Below, piece by piece: positions 18,801 to 26,005 of a DNA stretch of 64,000 nt. Under the pieces are notes generated by a model that ran no database searches, was not told the origin of the DNA, and was given only the letters and a program-made list of their open reading frames with translations. Location of the stretch: NCBI RefSeq assembly GCF_018986915.1, contig NZ_CP076723.1, positions 3,009,501 to 3,073,500 of the forward strand, read 5' to 3'. A program made the position numbers and the translations under genes. How positions within the stretch are numbered: the stretch's first letter is position 1; each line of letters opens with the position of its first letter. This DNA is from Geomonas oryzisoli. Its GTDB lineage: Bacteria > Desulfobacterota > Desulfuromonadia > Geobacterales > Geobacteraceae.

Positions 18801-20448
18801 ATGGTTTTTCGCCAAAGTACCCGATCGCCTCGTAGAAAGCCTCGGCCAGCGGCGTCCAGGACGTCCCCCTGATGGCGTCGACGGCTGCGATGAGTCCCTT
18901 GTCATGGTTGCCGATCTCCCCGTAGTTGAGGTAAGAGATGATCCTGCCGCCGTCGTTGCGGGTGTCCTCGCTGCAGGTCCCCGAGCCGCAGTCGCCGTCG
19001 ACGTAGCACTCCCTGCGGGGGACGGGATCGCTGCTGCAGTGCTTCACGCAGGGGATGACAGCACCGCACTCGGAGCCGGCCCCGTTGTCGTTGAAGACCA
19101 TGGCGCCGAAGTTGATGTCGTCGGCGAACTGCTGGATCAGCCCCGTCGGTGCCGCGGCCGATGCGACGCGTACCTGGAGCGTTGCCGCGACCTTGCCGAG
19201 GTTGGTGATCCCCGCGTCCAGGATGAAGGACGGGAGGCTTGAGTTGGTGGCCGCCTGGGCGGCGTTGGCCGAGGGATCGATCAGCCACGGCTTCTCCACC
19301 TCTGCACAAAAATCCTTGGTCTGGTTGACCGAGCATCCCTCCGGGAACCCCTGGGCGTAGCATTGCCCGAGATAGCCTTGGATGGTCGGGGCGCCGTCAT
19401 GAAACAGCAGGTTGTGGAAAAGCTCTTTGCCGCAGACGTCGTCCCCCACGTTTTTGGGTATCTTGCTTGCGTCACCACTGTAGAAAAAGAGGGTGCGTTT
19501 GCGGCAGTCGAGCAGCAGGTCCTTGGACAGGTCGGTGTAAAGGATCTCGGTGCCGGCCAGGTACTTGTAGCAGTAGCTCATGATCTCCGCGAAGACCTTT
19601 CCGGCGGTCGGTACTCCGACCGGGTCCTCCAGTTTCCCCATGCAGCTGGCAGCGGCGTTGGCCACCTCGCTGGCAGGTGCCCCCTCCTGCCACTTCCGCA
19701 CCGCCAAGAGGCACTCACTGGTGTTGTATCTGGCAGGATAGACGTCGATCCTGCTCGGGCCGCCGTGGTTCGCCTGCTGAACGTAACCGGACTCGGAAGG
19801 GATCGGGCCGCGCACCCCGAAGGTGACCGGGAGAGGGGTACCGCTGGCGTCGTTGACGATCTTCACGTAGCGCTTCCCCTGGCAACCGCGCGATTCCGCC
19901 TGCAGGAAGCCGGTGTCGGGGTTGCCGCTGGGAGGGATGATGTACTTGCCGCCGGTCAGGGCCAGCTTTTCCAGGTCCTGCTTGCTCATGGCGAGCCAGT
20001 TGAGGAACTTGCCGGTGGCGAGGAAGTTGTCGAGTTTCTTGCTGTTGTTGTTGAGGTTGACACAGAGATAGGCGGCCCTCGCCTGGTTGCAGGTGCTGCT
20101 CTCGATGCTGGCCCCGGGCGCGGCCACGAAGCGGTCGGTGACCGTGGAATATTGATAGACCGTGGCCGCCTCGAAATAACCCGGGTATTCGGCTGCGGGG
20201 TTGAAACTGTCGTCAAGACAGAAGGTCTGTGGGTTGGTGTAGGCAAGGTCGTACATGCTGGCGGAGTTATCCAGCAAAAGAAGCAGGTTGGGCTTCACCC
20301 CGGTAAGCGGAGGGACACTGCAGTAGGCCTGCATCTCCGCGGCCGCGTCGGCTTGGGCCTGGTGCGCTGCAGTAAACACGATGAAGACTATCAGGCAAAA
20401 AACAAGGACGCCGGCGTGCACGGAGGCCGGCACTCTAAACGTTCCCAT
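15811..20448 (-). CDS. PilY1/PilC-like type IV pilus tip or adhesin protein
   Basis: The 1545-residue protein (start at 20448 supported by AGAGGAG 6 bases upstream; an in-frame upstream ATG lacks an RBS) has a signal peptide. An N-terminal von Willebrand A-like domain begins LLLLDNSASMYD (MIDAS-type DxSxS, about residue 58). Further Cys-rich segments follow, with GSGTCSED and a DADGDGNAD calcium loop near 830. The C-terminal half resembles the PilC/PilY1 beta-propeller (FVDVRGAYAGRGTVYAGAND, then WRTVLIGGMGLGG). PilY1 proteins are pilus-biogenesis and adhesion factors, normally encoded with minor pilins; here no pilW/X/V/E neighbours exist and the partner is the delta-60 protein instead. Confidence 0.85.
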   Translation of the reverse strand: MGTFRVPASVHAGVLVFCLIVFIVFTAAHQAQADAAAEMQAYCSVPPLTGVKPNLLLLLDNSASMYDLAYTNPQTFCLDDSFNPAAEYPGYFEAATVYQYSTVTDRFVAAPGASIESSTCNQARAAYLCVNLNNNSKKLDNFLATGKFLNWLAMSKQDLEKLALTGGKYIIPPSGNPDTGFLQAESRGCQGKRYVKIVNDASGTPLPVTFGVRGPIPSESGYVQQANHGGPSRIDVYPARYNTSECLLAVRKWQEGAPASEVANAAASCMGKLEDPVGVPTAGKVFAEIMSYCYKYLAGTEILYTDLSKDLLLDCRKRTLFFYSGDASKIPKNVGDDVCGKELFHNLLFHDGAPTIQGYLGQCYAQGFPEGCSVNQTKDFCAEVEKPWLIDPSANAAQAATNSSLPSFILDAGITNLGKVAATLQVRVASAAAPTGLIQQFADDINFGAMVFNDNGAGSECGAVIPCVKHCSSDPVPRRECYVDGDCGSGTCSEDTRNDGGRIISYLNYGEIGNHDKGLIAAVDAIRGTSWTPLAEAFYEAIGYFGEKPSFRFQSADFDPAYPPSRYTCQRNNVLVLTDGMSTADRAPAVNSYVAAAAAAWVNPVDGMPAGLITTASTPVGSPPVNLGSYNLDDLAWIARHKNIFDPAQPVARHKDYITTHVIYTGPPCGDPGSRAGYDSEGSCTTSDEGKPEKLMQLAAAKGGGSINSVYNPAGLQGALAKVFLQIAGGFNTGTSSSLLATGEGNGALFLQPQFYPHKSFDGGKTSGIWMGELQALWYYIDNFMGGGSGSASRIREDTQQRKTLDLELDRVVEFVVEDPVLQESRARLLVDADGDGNADSVQPAGYPLTVLPEAVHSLWRAGRQLWERSPVTRTIYTQTGGTSLVPLLDTSTAVNRQLLLARDQAEANQIVAFVKGSDDTHGGSGGATRDRSLTAYGGSEKKVWKLGDIISSTPALQSAAPLGSYHLSAPVGYGDPSYRKFVDVRGAYAGRGTVYAGANDGMLHAFRLGQSRVHPVDQEVWPGTRKAVLDGTDLGKEEWGFVPKNALPYLRYLKEPLYLHLYYVDGAVTLLDASIGDPALCSRDGYWNCTRDNSTGSNWRTVLIGGMGLGGASRLPDGPACDEGASATCVKAPAAGVGGLSSYFALDVTTQAADGTGTPRFLWEFSHPNLGFATSGAAIIRVNARTINAQNQQISDRDKNGRWFAVFASGPTGAVDRKTRQFTAVSDQNLKLFVVDLNAVPPLTQGGNYWVIDTGIPNAFGGSMAGAGIDADKWSPSSAGNYEDDALYVGYTRAAAGGGWTGGVLRLFTGEDPDPAKWKASIVIDDTGPVTGAIGKLQDRQYKRLWLYFGAGRYFNRQDDLSAARSLYGVREPCYDAERNTFRKDDEEVASCSGQPVLRSDLVDVTDVVRVVQPRDQGSNYRGWRIDLDAASGTLGSERSVDSPSTLTGGVVFFTTYRPSLEPCQEGLSYLWGVHYSTGGPARSVSAQALMPLSNGGIPTLDAGGLSDRDNRRSPPRTGKGVKPRLVTNSGLKPLRKIIHIQER

Positions 20449-20603
20449 GTTGGCTCCTCTCACATTAAGTTCCGACAGCACAGGCGGGTTTATAGGAGAA
20501 AATATTAGAAAGTTTCAATAAAAGAGTATAGCCTGGCAATCGTGAAAAAAAAGTCCCTTTTGGGATTGAGGAGTTTGGGGCTCTTTAGCAAGCTTCGGGT
20601 TCA

Positions 20604-20631
20604 TTGACATCAATTCTGGCGATGCTAATGT
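20604..20631 (+). promoter_or_regulatory. Weak candidate promoter for the hydrogenase operon
   Basis: TTGACA (20604-20609) and TAATGT (20626-20631) are 16 bp apart, about 110 bases before the small-subunit start. The -10 match is poor. No sigma-54 GG-N10-GC element fits in this gap. Confidence 0.35.
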
Positions 20632-20741
20632 TTTCCTGACACTTCATTGGAAAGGACCGGCGGCGCCACCAATGTGCCGAGGCAGTTCTCTCTCACACGT
20701 CCTCCCTCCCCGAGGGAAGGGAAAGGAGCCGGAGAACGGAG

Positions 20742-21926
20742 ATGAAAGATCCCCAGGAAGGTGGCTGGACAAGCGGTGAAACGTTCGAGGAGTTCCTGAC
20801 CAGGCGCGGCGTCACCCGGCGCGAGTTTCTCTCCTTTTGCAGCAGGGTGGCGGCCTGCTTCGCCGCCGCGACCCTGCCGGGCGCCTCCGGCGCACTGGCA
20901 CAGGAGATGGCGCAGAAGCTCTCCGGCGCCGGACGCCCCAGCGTCATCTACCTGCAGCTGCAGGAATGCACCGGCTGCCTGGAAAGCCTGCTCCGTTCCG
21001 GGAGCAGCCCGATCGACCGGCTGATCCTGGAACACGTCTCGCTGGACTACAACGAGCTGCTGATGGCCCCCTCGGGGAGCGCCGCCGAGGAGGTCCTGCA
21101 GAAAGCGGCCGCGAGTCCGCACCTGCTCTTGGTGAACGGCTCGGTCCCCCTCAGGGACGACGGCGCCTACTGCACCATCGGCGGCGACTCCGCCGCGAAC
21201 CTCCTGAAGCGCGCGGCACAAAAGGCGAGCGCCATCATGGCCGTCGGAGCCTGCGCCGAATACGGCTGCGTCCAGGCCGCCTCCCCCAACCTCACCGGCG
21301 CCGTCGGCGTCTCCGACGTCATCACCGACCGCCCCGTGGTCAACATCAGCGGCTGCCCCCCCATCGCGGAAACCATCACCGCCACCCTCACCTACTACCT
21401 CGCCTACGGACATCCCCCGCCCCTGGACGGCATGGGGCGTCCACTCTTCGCCTACGGCCAACGGATCCACGACAAGTGTCCGCGCCGGGCCAGCTTCGAT
21501 GCCGGCCAGTTCGCCGAGCGTTTCGACGACGAGAACGCCCGCCGGGGATACTGCCTGTACCGCCTCGGCTGCAAGGGGCCCGCTACCTTCGCCCCCTGCG
21601 CGACCGTGGAATGGAACCTCGGGCAGAGCTTTCCCATCAAGGCGGGGCATCCCTGTCTGGGGTGCACCGAGCGCCACTTCTACGACCGGATGACCCCCTT
21701 CTACCGCAGGCTCCCCGGTTTCGTGGTCCCGGGCCTCGGGGTGGAGGCTACCGCCAACACCGTCGGCGCCGCCGCCGTGGCGGCCTCGGTGGGGGGCGTG
21801 GTGGTCCATTCGGCCGCCACCGTGATCGCGCGAAAGAGGTCGAAAAAGGCCCAGCCGGAGACCCTCCCGCTCGCGGTACTCGGGGACACCGAACCGCCGA
21901 CGCGGGACGAAGATCAAAAGACGTAA
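20742..21926 (+). CDS. hyaS: [NiFe] uptake hydrogenase small subunit (HyaS type)
   Basis: The 394-residue protein begins with a Tat signal (TRRGVTRREFLSFCSR, about residues 20-35), so the folded, cofactor-loaded dimer is exported to the periplasmic side. The proximal cluster motif LQECTGCLESLLRS follows, with ACAEYGCVQ, GCPP, HxxC and CxxC segments for the other Fe-S clusters (RGYCLYRLGCKGPATFAPC and GHPCLGC). A C-terminal hydrophobic helix (about 330-365) would anchor it to the membrane next to the cytochrome b subunit. It is the first gene of an hyaS-hyaL-hyaB operon. A 138-base gap carrying an inverted repeat separates it from the large subunit. Confidence 0.92.
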   Translation: MKDPQEGGWTSGETFEEFLTRRGVTRREFLSFCSRVAACFAAATLPGASGALAQEMAQKLSGAGRPSVIYLQLQECTGCLESLLRSGSSPIDRLILEHVSLDYNELLMAPSGSAAEEVLQKAAASPHLLLVNGSVPLRDDGAYCTIGGDSAANLLKRAAQKASAIMAVGACAEYGCVQAASPNLTGAVGVSDVITDRPVVNISGCPPIAETITATLTYYLAYGHPPPLDGMGRPLFAYGQRIHDKCPRRASFDAGQFAERFDDENARRGYCLYRLGCKGPATFAPCATVEWNLGQSFPIKAGHPCLGCTERHFYDRMTPFYRRLPGFVVPGLGVEATANTVGAAAVAASVGGVVVHSAATVIARKRSKKAQPETLPLAVLGDTEPPTRDEDQKT

Positions 21927-21940
21927 TGCGAAGACGCGGT

Positions 21941-22035
21941 GGCGCCAAGGCGCAAAGAAAAGCGCGAACAGAAGGGAAAAACCATTTGCCCTGTTTGCTT
22001 TTCCTAGCGTCCCAGCGCCTTTGCGCCTTTGCGTT
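21941..22035. repeat. Inverted repeat element between hyaS and hyaL
   Basis: GGCGCCAAGGCGCAAAG (21941-21957) faces CTTTGCGCCTTTGCGTT (22019-22035), 11 bp matching exactly and then broken. The arms enclose about 60 bases without coding features. The element sits inside the operon and could fold in the message between the two cistrons. Confidence 0.7.
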
Positions 22036-22064
22036 AAAGGTTTGGGAGTTTAAAGGAGGTCACC

Positions 22065-23780
22065 ATGGCAGGCGAGCGAATCGTCATCGACCCCATCACC
22101 CGGATCGAGGGGCACCTGCGCATCGAGCTGGAGACCGAGGGAGGGAGGGTCGCCAATGCCTGGGCCTGCGCCACCCAGTTCAGGGGGATCGAGAGGGTAC
22201 TGCAGGGGCGCGACCCGCGCGACGCCTGGGCCTTCGCCCAGCGCATCTGCGGCGTCTGCACCGGCGTGCATGCCATCGCCTCCGTGCGCGCCGTCGAGGA
22301 TGCCGTGAAGTGCAGGATCCCACCCTGCGCCGAACTGATCCGCAGCCTGGTTTCGGGCATGGCCACCCTGCAGGACCACGTCATGCACTTCTACCACCTG
22401 CATGCACTGGACTGGGTCGACGTGATGAGCGCGCTGAAGGCCGACCCCGCCGCCACCGCCCGCCTGGCCGCCTCGCTCTCCCCCTGGCCCAACAACTCCG
22501 CCACCTGGTACCGGGAGGTGCAAAAACGGGTGGCCGATTCGGCCGGCGGGGGGCTCGGCATCTTCGCGGGCGGCTACTGGGGCCACCCCGCCTACCGGCT
22601 TCCCCCCGAGGCCAACCTGATGGCGCTCGCCCACTACCTGGAGGCGCTCTCCTGGCAGCGCGAGATCATCCGCCTGCACACCATCTTCGCCGGCAAGAAC
22701 CCGCACCCGAACTACCTGGTGGGGGGGATGGCCTGCTCCATCAACCTCGACAACCAGATCGCCATCAACCGGGTGCGCCTGGACGAGATCGCCGGGATGA
22801 TCGACCAGGCCCGGCGCTTCGTGCTGGAGGTCTACTACCCGGACGTCCTCGCCATCGCCTCCTTCTACCCGGAGTACGCGGCCATCGGCGCTTCCTCCCC
22901 CACCCTGTTCGCCACCGGGGAGAGTGCCTACTCCTGCTCCGGCGACCCGGCCGGGGGCGTGGTCCCCGCGGGAGTGGTGCTGGACGGCGACTACGGCACG
23001 GCGCACCCGTTCGATCCCCGGAAGGTCGCCGAGTTCATCTCCTCGGCCTGGTACAGCCAGCCCGAGGGGGACCGACAGGGTCTGCATCCCTGGCAGGGGC
23101 GCACCGACCCGCACTACACCGGACCAAAGCCCCCCTTCAAACAGCTCTCCGACCAGGCCAAGTACACCTGGTGCAAGGCACCTCGCTACGACGGCCGTGC
23201 CGTGCAGGTGGGCCCCAACGCCCGCATCATGCTCGCCCTGGCGCAGGGGCATGCCGAGACGGCCCAGCTCGCCGGGGAGGGGCTGGGGAGACTGAACGCC
23301 GGGGTCGGCGCGCTCAACTCGACGCTTGGGCGCACCTACTGCCGTGCACTGGAATCGGTGCTCCTGGCCCGGCGCATGGACCAGTGGTTCGGCCAGTTGA
23401 ACGAGAGGATCCGCGCAGGTGACGTCGCCACCTTCAACCCGGAGCTGTGGGAGCCCTCGAGCTGGCCCAGGCAGGCCCAGGGGATGGGGTTCATGGAGGC
23501 GGCCCGCGGCACCCTGTCGCACTGGGTCGAGATCGAAAACGGGCGCATCTCGCGCTACCAGGCCGTGGTCCCCAGCACCTGGAACAGCTCCGGCCGCGAC
23601 CCCGGCGGCCAGATGGGCCCCTTCGAGCAGGCCCTGGCCGGCGACGGTAAGCATCCGCTCTCCGACCCCAAGCGCCCCATCGAGGTGCTGCGCACCATCC
23701 ATTCCTTCGACCCGTGCGAATCCTGCGCCGTCCACCTCCTGGTACCCGGTGGCGGCGGCGTGGAGGTGAAGGTGCAATGA
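22065..23780 (+). CDS. hyaL: [NiFe] uptake hydrogenase large subunit (HyaL type)
   Basis: The 571-residue protein carries the L1 motif RICGVCTGVHAIAS and the C-terminal L2 motif DPCESCAVH (Cys 551 and 554, His 557), which supply the four Cys ligands of the Ni-Fe centre. Fourteen residues follow His557 and are expected to be removed by a maturation endopeptidase after nickel insertion. The length and spacing fit group 1 membrane-linked H2-uptake enzymes. The RBS AAAGGAGG lies 7 bases before the ATG. No maturation protease (HyaP) or hyp gene is adjacent, unlike the arrangement I recall from other Geobacter hya loci. Confidence 0.95.
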   Translation: MAGERIVIDPITRIEGHLRIELETEGGRVANAWACATQFRGIERVLQGRDPRDAWAFAQRICGVCTGVHAIASVRAVEDAVKCRIPPCAELIRSLVSGMATLQDHVMHFYHLHALDWVDVMSALKADPAATARLAASLSPWPNNSATWYREVQKRVADSAGGGLGIFAGGYWGHPAYRLPPEANLMALAHYLEALSWQREIIRLHTIFAGKNPHPNYLVGGMACSINLDNQIAINRVRLDEIAGMIDQARRFVLEVYYPDVLAIASFYPEYAAIGASSPTLFATGESAYSCSGDPAGGVVPAGVVLDGDYGTAHPFDPRKVAEFISSAWYSQPEGDRQGLHPWQGRTDPHYTGPKPPFKQLSDQAKYTWCKAPRYDGRAVQVGPNARIMLALAQGHAETAQLAGEGLGRLNAGVGALNSTLGRTYCRALESVLLARRMDQWFGQLNERIRAGDVATFNPELWEPSSWPRQAQGMGFMEAARGTLSHWVEIENGRISRYQAVVPSTWNSSGRDPGGQMGPFEQALAGDGKHPLSDPKRPIEVLRTIHSFDPCESCAVHLLVPGGGGVEVKVQ

Positions 23781-24964
23781 GCCTGTACCAGATTCCGGAA
23801 TCCGAGATCCGCATCGAGCTGGGGGACCCGGTCCCCTTTGCCGGAAGGAAGCGGCGCGAACTGCTGATCGCCGCCGCCCTGGGAGCTCCCTTCGGGACCA
23901 GGGACCCGGTCGACCTGGCGCTTTTGAGCGCCGCGTCCCGGAAGGAGGACCTGCGCCACTACGAACAGACCGGCTTCACCCCGCTGGAGCCGCGCCTGGC
24001 CCGGAGCGTGGCACGGGTGCGGCGGGTGGACAACAGGGAGGAGGCGCTCATCGCCCGGGGCGAGGTGGACAGCATCCTCTACCTTTGCCATCCGGACGAG
24101 GCGACCCGTTATCGTGCCGAGCTTCAGGCGGAGATGCAGATGACCCACGGCTTCCGGGCGCTGGGCGTGGGGAGGGGGAGCATAGGGGCGGACGGCGGCG
24201 AGCGATGGGAGTTCCTGGGGTACATCCCGGTTCGGGCCACCAGGCAGAAGAGCCGGCGCAGCGACGAGCCGGGGGATTTCTACTATGTGCCGGTGTGGGA
24301 CTGGCAGCTGCGCGTGCTGCACTGGCTGGCGGTAGTGCTGATCGTCGTCCTCTCCCTGACCGGCCTGCTTATGGGGAGCAGCCGGTTCATCTACGGGGTG
24401 ACCGACGGATACTCCAACTACTTGAGCTGGCTGAGGCTTACCCACTTCGTGGCCGGGTGGCTCCTTTTGTGCGCCGCCATCCTGCGCATCGCCGGCCTTT
24501 TCCTCGCATCGAACCGGTTCCAGCGCTGGGACGCCCTGTTCCCGGTGCGGCTGCGCGACCTGAAGAACCTGCTCCAGGTGGCGCAGAACTATCTCTTCTG
24601 CCGTTTCGACCGCCCGCCGCACTACATCGGGCACAACCCGCTGCAGCAGGTCGCCTACACCGCCATCTTCGCGGTGGGACTGCTGGCGCTGCTCACCGGT
24701 TTCGCCCTGTACGCGCTCTACGATCCCGAGAACTGGTTTTTCGGCTACCTGGTCCGGTTGGACGAGCTCATCGGGGTGCAGTACCTGCGCCTGGCCCATC
24801 AGCTGGTGATGTGGATCTTCCTCGCCTTCATACCGATCCACGTCTACCTTTCGGTCCGCGCCGACACGGTCGAACGCGAAGGCGCCCTCTCCTCCATCGT
24901 GAGCGGCGGCCGCTGGTGCAGGAAGGGGACCCGGTTCGAGGACGGGGAGGCAATCGACAATTGA
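23777..24964 (+). CDS. hyaB: Hydrogenase cytochrome b subunit with an N-terminal P-type-ATPase N-domain-like region
   Basis: The ATG overlaps the hyaL stop (ATGA), giving 395 residues. Residues about 172-390 form a HyaC-type di-heme cytochrome b: VWDWQLRVLHWLAVVL, RLTHFVAGWLLL, GHNPLQQVAY and YLRLAHQLVMW supply candidate heme His in four membrane helices. This subunit passes H2 electrons to the quinone pool. Residues about 13-157 are unexpected. They follow the nucleotide-binding (N) domain of type IIIA P-type ATPases segment by segment: IELGDPVPF, RDPVDLALLSAA, GFTPLEPRLARSVARV, ARGEVDSILYLC, HGFRALGVGRG, WEFLGYIPV. The Lys of the KGAP motif is replaced (ARGEV) and no phosphorylation domain is present. 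The last codons and stop lie in a heptamer repeat. Confidence 0.85.
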   Translation: MSLYQIPESEIRIELGDPVPFAGRKRRELLIAAALGAPFGTRDPVDLALLSAASRKEDLRHYEQTGFTPLEPRLARSVARVRRVDNREEALIARGEVDSILYLCHPDEATRYRAELQAEMQMTHGFRALGVGRGSIGADGGERWEFLGYIPVRATRQKSRRSDEPGDFYYVPVWDWQLRVLHWLAVVLIVVLSLTGLLMGSSRFIYGVTDGYSNYLSWLRLTHFVAGWLLLCAAILRIAGLFLASNRFQRWDALFPVRLRDLKNLLQVAQNYLFCRFDRPPHYIGHNPLQQVAYTAIFAVGLLALLTGFALYALYDPENWFFGYLVRLDELIGVQYLRLAHQLVMWIFLAFIPIHVYLSVRADTVEREGALSSIVSGGRWCRKGTRFEDGEAIDN

Positions 24965-24982
24965 CAATGGACAATTGACAAC
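24956..24982. repeat. Heptamer array (ACAATTG type) at the hyaB stop
   Basis: Three to four units of ACAATTG/ACAATGG. The first unit supplies the final Asn codon and TGA stop of hyaB, so the array reaches into the gene. The unit is the same as in the array at 4597. Confidence 0.8.
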
Positions 24983-25098
24983 GGCGCCGTCCATGCCCGC
25001 GTCCTTCCCTTTGCAAAAAAGAGGGGAACGCGGGTTCACCTGCAGCGCTTCGCGGGCTACGAACCACCTTCCGCAAAATCCTCCGATCAACAAACAAA

Positions 25099-25127
25099 AA
25101 GGCCGCGCCTGTTGAGGGCGCGGCCTT
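25099..25127. terminator. Bidirectional terminator between hyaB and the ferredoxin gene
   Basis: A 9-bp perfect stem GGCCGCGCC/GGCGCGGCC extended by AA/TT pairs, a 7-base loop, and A-rich and T-rich flanks on opposite sides. It serves the convergent hydrogenase operon and ferredoxin gene. Confidence 0.85.
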
Positions 25128-25151
25128 TATTGCGTGCATCTTTTGGTCGTG

Positions 25152-25343
25152 TCAGCGCCAGTGGATGCAGCTCACGGGGCAGACATCGATGGCGTTACGT
25201 TGAATCTCGTCCTCGGATGCGCCGGCCGGATCGTAGGCTTCCGCCTTGCCGTTGTCGGCGAACCGGAACACCTCCGGCACGTTGTCGGTGCAAAGACCGC
25301 AGCTGATGCAGACGTCTTGGTCGACCCAGGGTTCTTTTGCCAT
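25152..25343 (-). CDS. Small [4Fe-4S] ferredoxin
   Basis: The 63-residue protein has one cluster motif, CISCGLC near residue 12, and a distal CPVSC close to the C terminus; the second CP-containing motif of two-cluster ferredoxins is missing. Acidic composition and the VPEVFRF segment match the single-cluster ferredoxins of Desulfovibrio/Thermococcus type. It is cytoplasmic and could serve, for example, as partner for the aldehyde:ferredoxin oxidoreductase encoded 17 kb away, but nothing here proves a partner. The RBS is TGGAGGT. The YtxH gene lies upstream on the same strand. Confidence 0.92.
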   Translation of the reverse strand: MAKEPWVDQDVCISCGLCTDNVPEVFRFADNGKAEAYDPAGASEDEIQRNAIDVCPVSCIHWR

Positions 25344-25382
25344 GGTAATACCTCCAGTTTTTGTGTTGGGAAGCGTCGAACG

Positions 25383-25727
25383 TTAGATGCTATCGGCAAG
25401 CCTTTTCCTTTGCTCTTCCAGTTTTTCCTGTGCCTTCTCCAGCGCGGCCAGCAACATCTTCTTGGACTCCTTGGTGAGCCCTTCCTTTTCCTTGAGGAAG
25501 TCGGAGGCACGGTCGCTGGCCCGGTCCACGAACTCGGAAACCGTTTCCGCGAAGTCACTGACGGCCTCGTTGGCCTTGTCGCCCACCTCTCCAGCCAGCG
25601 ACGCAAGGTACTTGCGCGTCTTCTTGCCGGCCTGGGGAGCGAGTAACAGAGCGAGCCCGGCTCCGATCAGTCCGCCCACCACGAGCTTCACCATACACCC
25701 TCCTTCGCAGCACTCTTTGTGTCCCAT
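25383..25727 (-). CDS. YtxH-domain membrane-anchored protein
   Basis: The 114-residue protein starts at the ATG with GGAGGAG 6 bases upstream; longer in-frame starts lack such a site. A short Cys-containing N terminus (KECCEGGCM) precedes one hydrophobic segment ending in APQAGKKTRK, the YtxH signature. A long Lys/Glu/Asp-rich amphipathic helix (about 45-114) follows, probably a coiled coil. YtxH proteins are small stress-linked proteins of unknown biochemical role. The ferredoxin gene follows 39 bases downstream and may be cotranscribed. Confidence 0.85.
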   Translation of the reverse strand: MGHKECCEGGCMVKLVVGGLIGAGLALLLAPQAGKKTRKYLASLAGEVGDKANEAVSDFAETVSEFVDRASDRASDFLKEKEGLTKESKKMLLAALEKAQEKLEEQRKRLADSI

Positions 25728-25869
25728 ACCGTCTCCTCCGTCTGCTGGTTTTGACAACAGCCGTAATACTACCAATAAAATTAGCTTCGTCCAATTTACA
25801 AAAAAAACATTGGGATAAGGACTGACATAAATGCAGATCCCCCTGTCCCCGTTCGCAAAGGCAGCGGAA

Positions 25870-25897
25870 GGGACTGGCTCCGTCAGGTGCCTGTCCC
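25870..25897. repeat. Dispersed GGGGAC hairpin element, copy 1 (reverse orientation)
   Basis: GGGACTGGCTCC...GGTGCCTGTCCC is an imperfect palindrome of about 30 bp. The same element occurs at 38884, 38939, 49461, 49502, 49575 and 56157. This copy lies in the 278-bp gap between the YtxH gene and the MoxR ATPase gene, which holds nothing else I recognise. Confidence 0.85.
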
Positions 25898-26005
25898 CTC
25901 CTTCGGTGCAAGGAGTATCCAGCCGGATTTTCTCCGTGGCCAATGGTTTTAATTTTGTGTAAGATGGCGAATCGACACAGTTACAACGGCAAGGAAGGAC
26001 GCGAC

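Noticed and set aside
10712..20508. Many long open frames opposite the PilY1 and delta-60 genes
   Set aside because: High GC makes long antisense frames common. The chosen minus-strand frames have signal peptides, domain repeats and RBSs; the others have none.
20560..20590. Terminator (CCC-AAAA-GGG before a T-run) upstream of the PilY1 gene
   Set aside because: A stem of only 3-4 bp and a position upstream, not downstream, of the minus-strand gene; no gene ends there.
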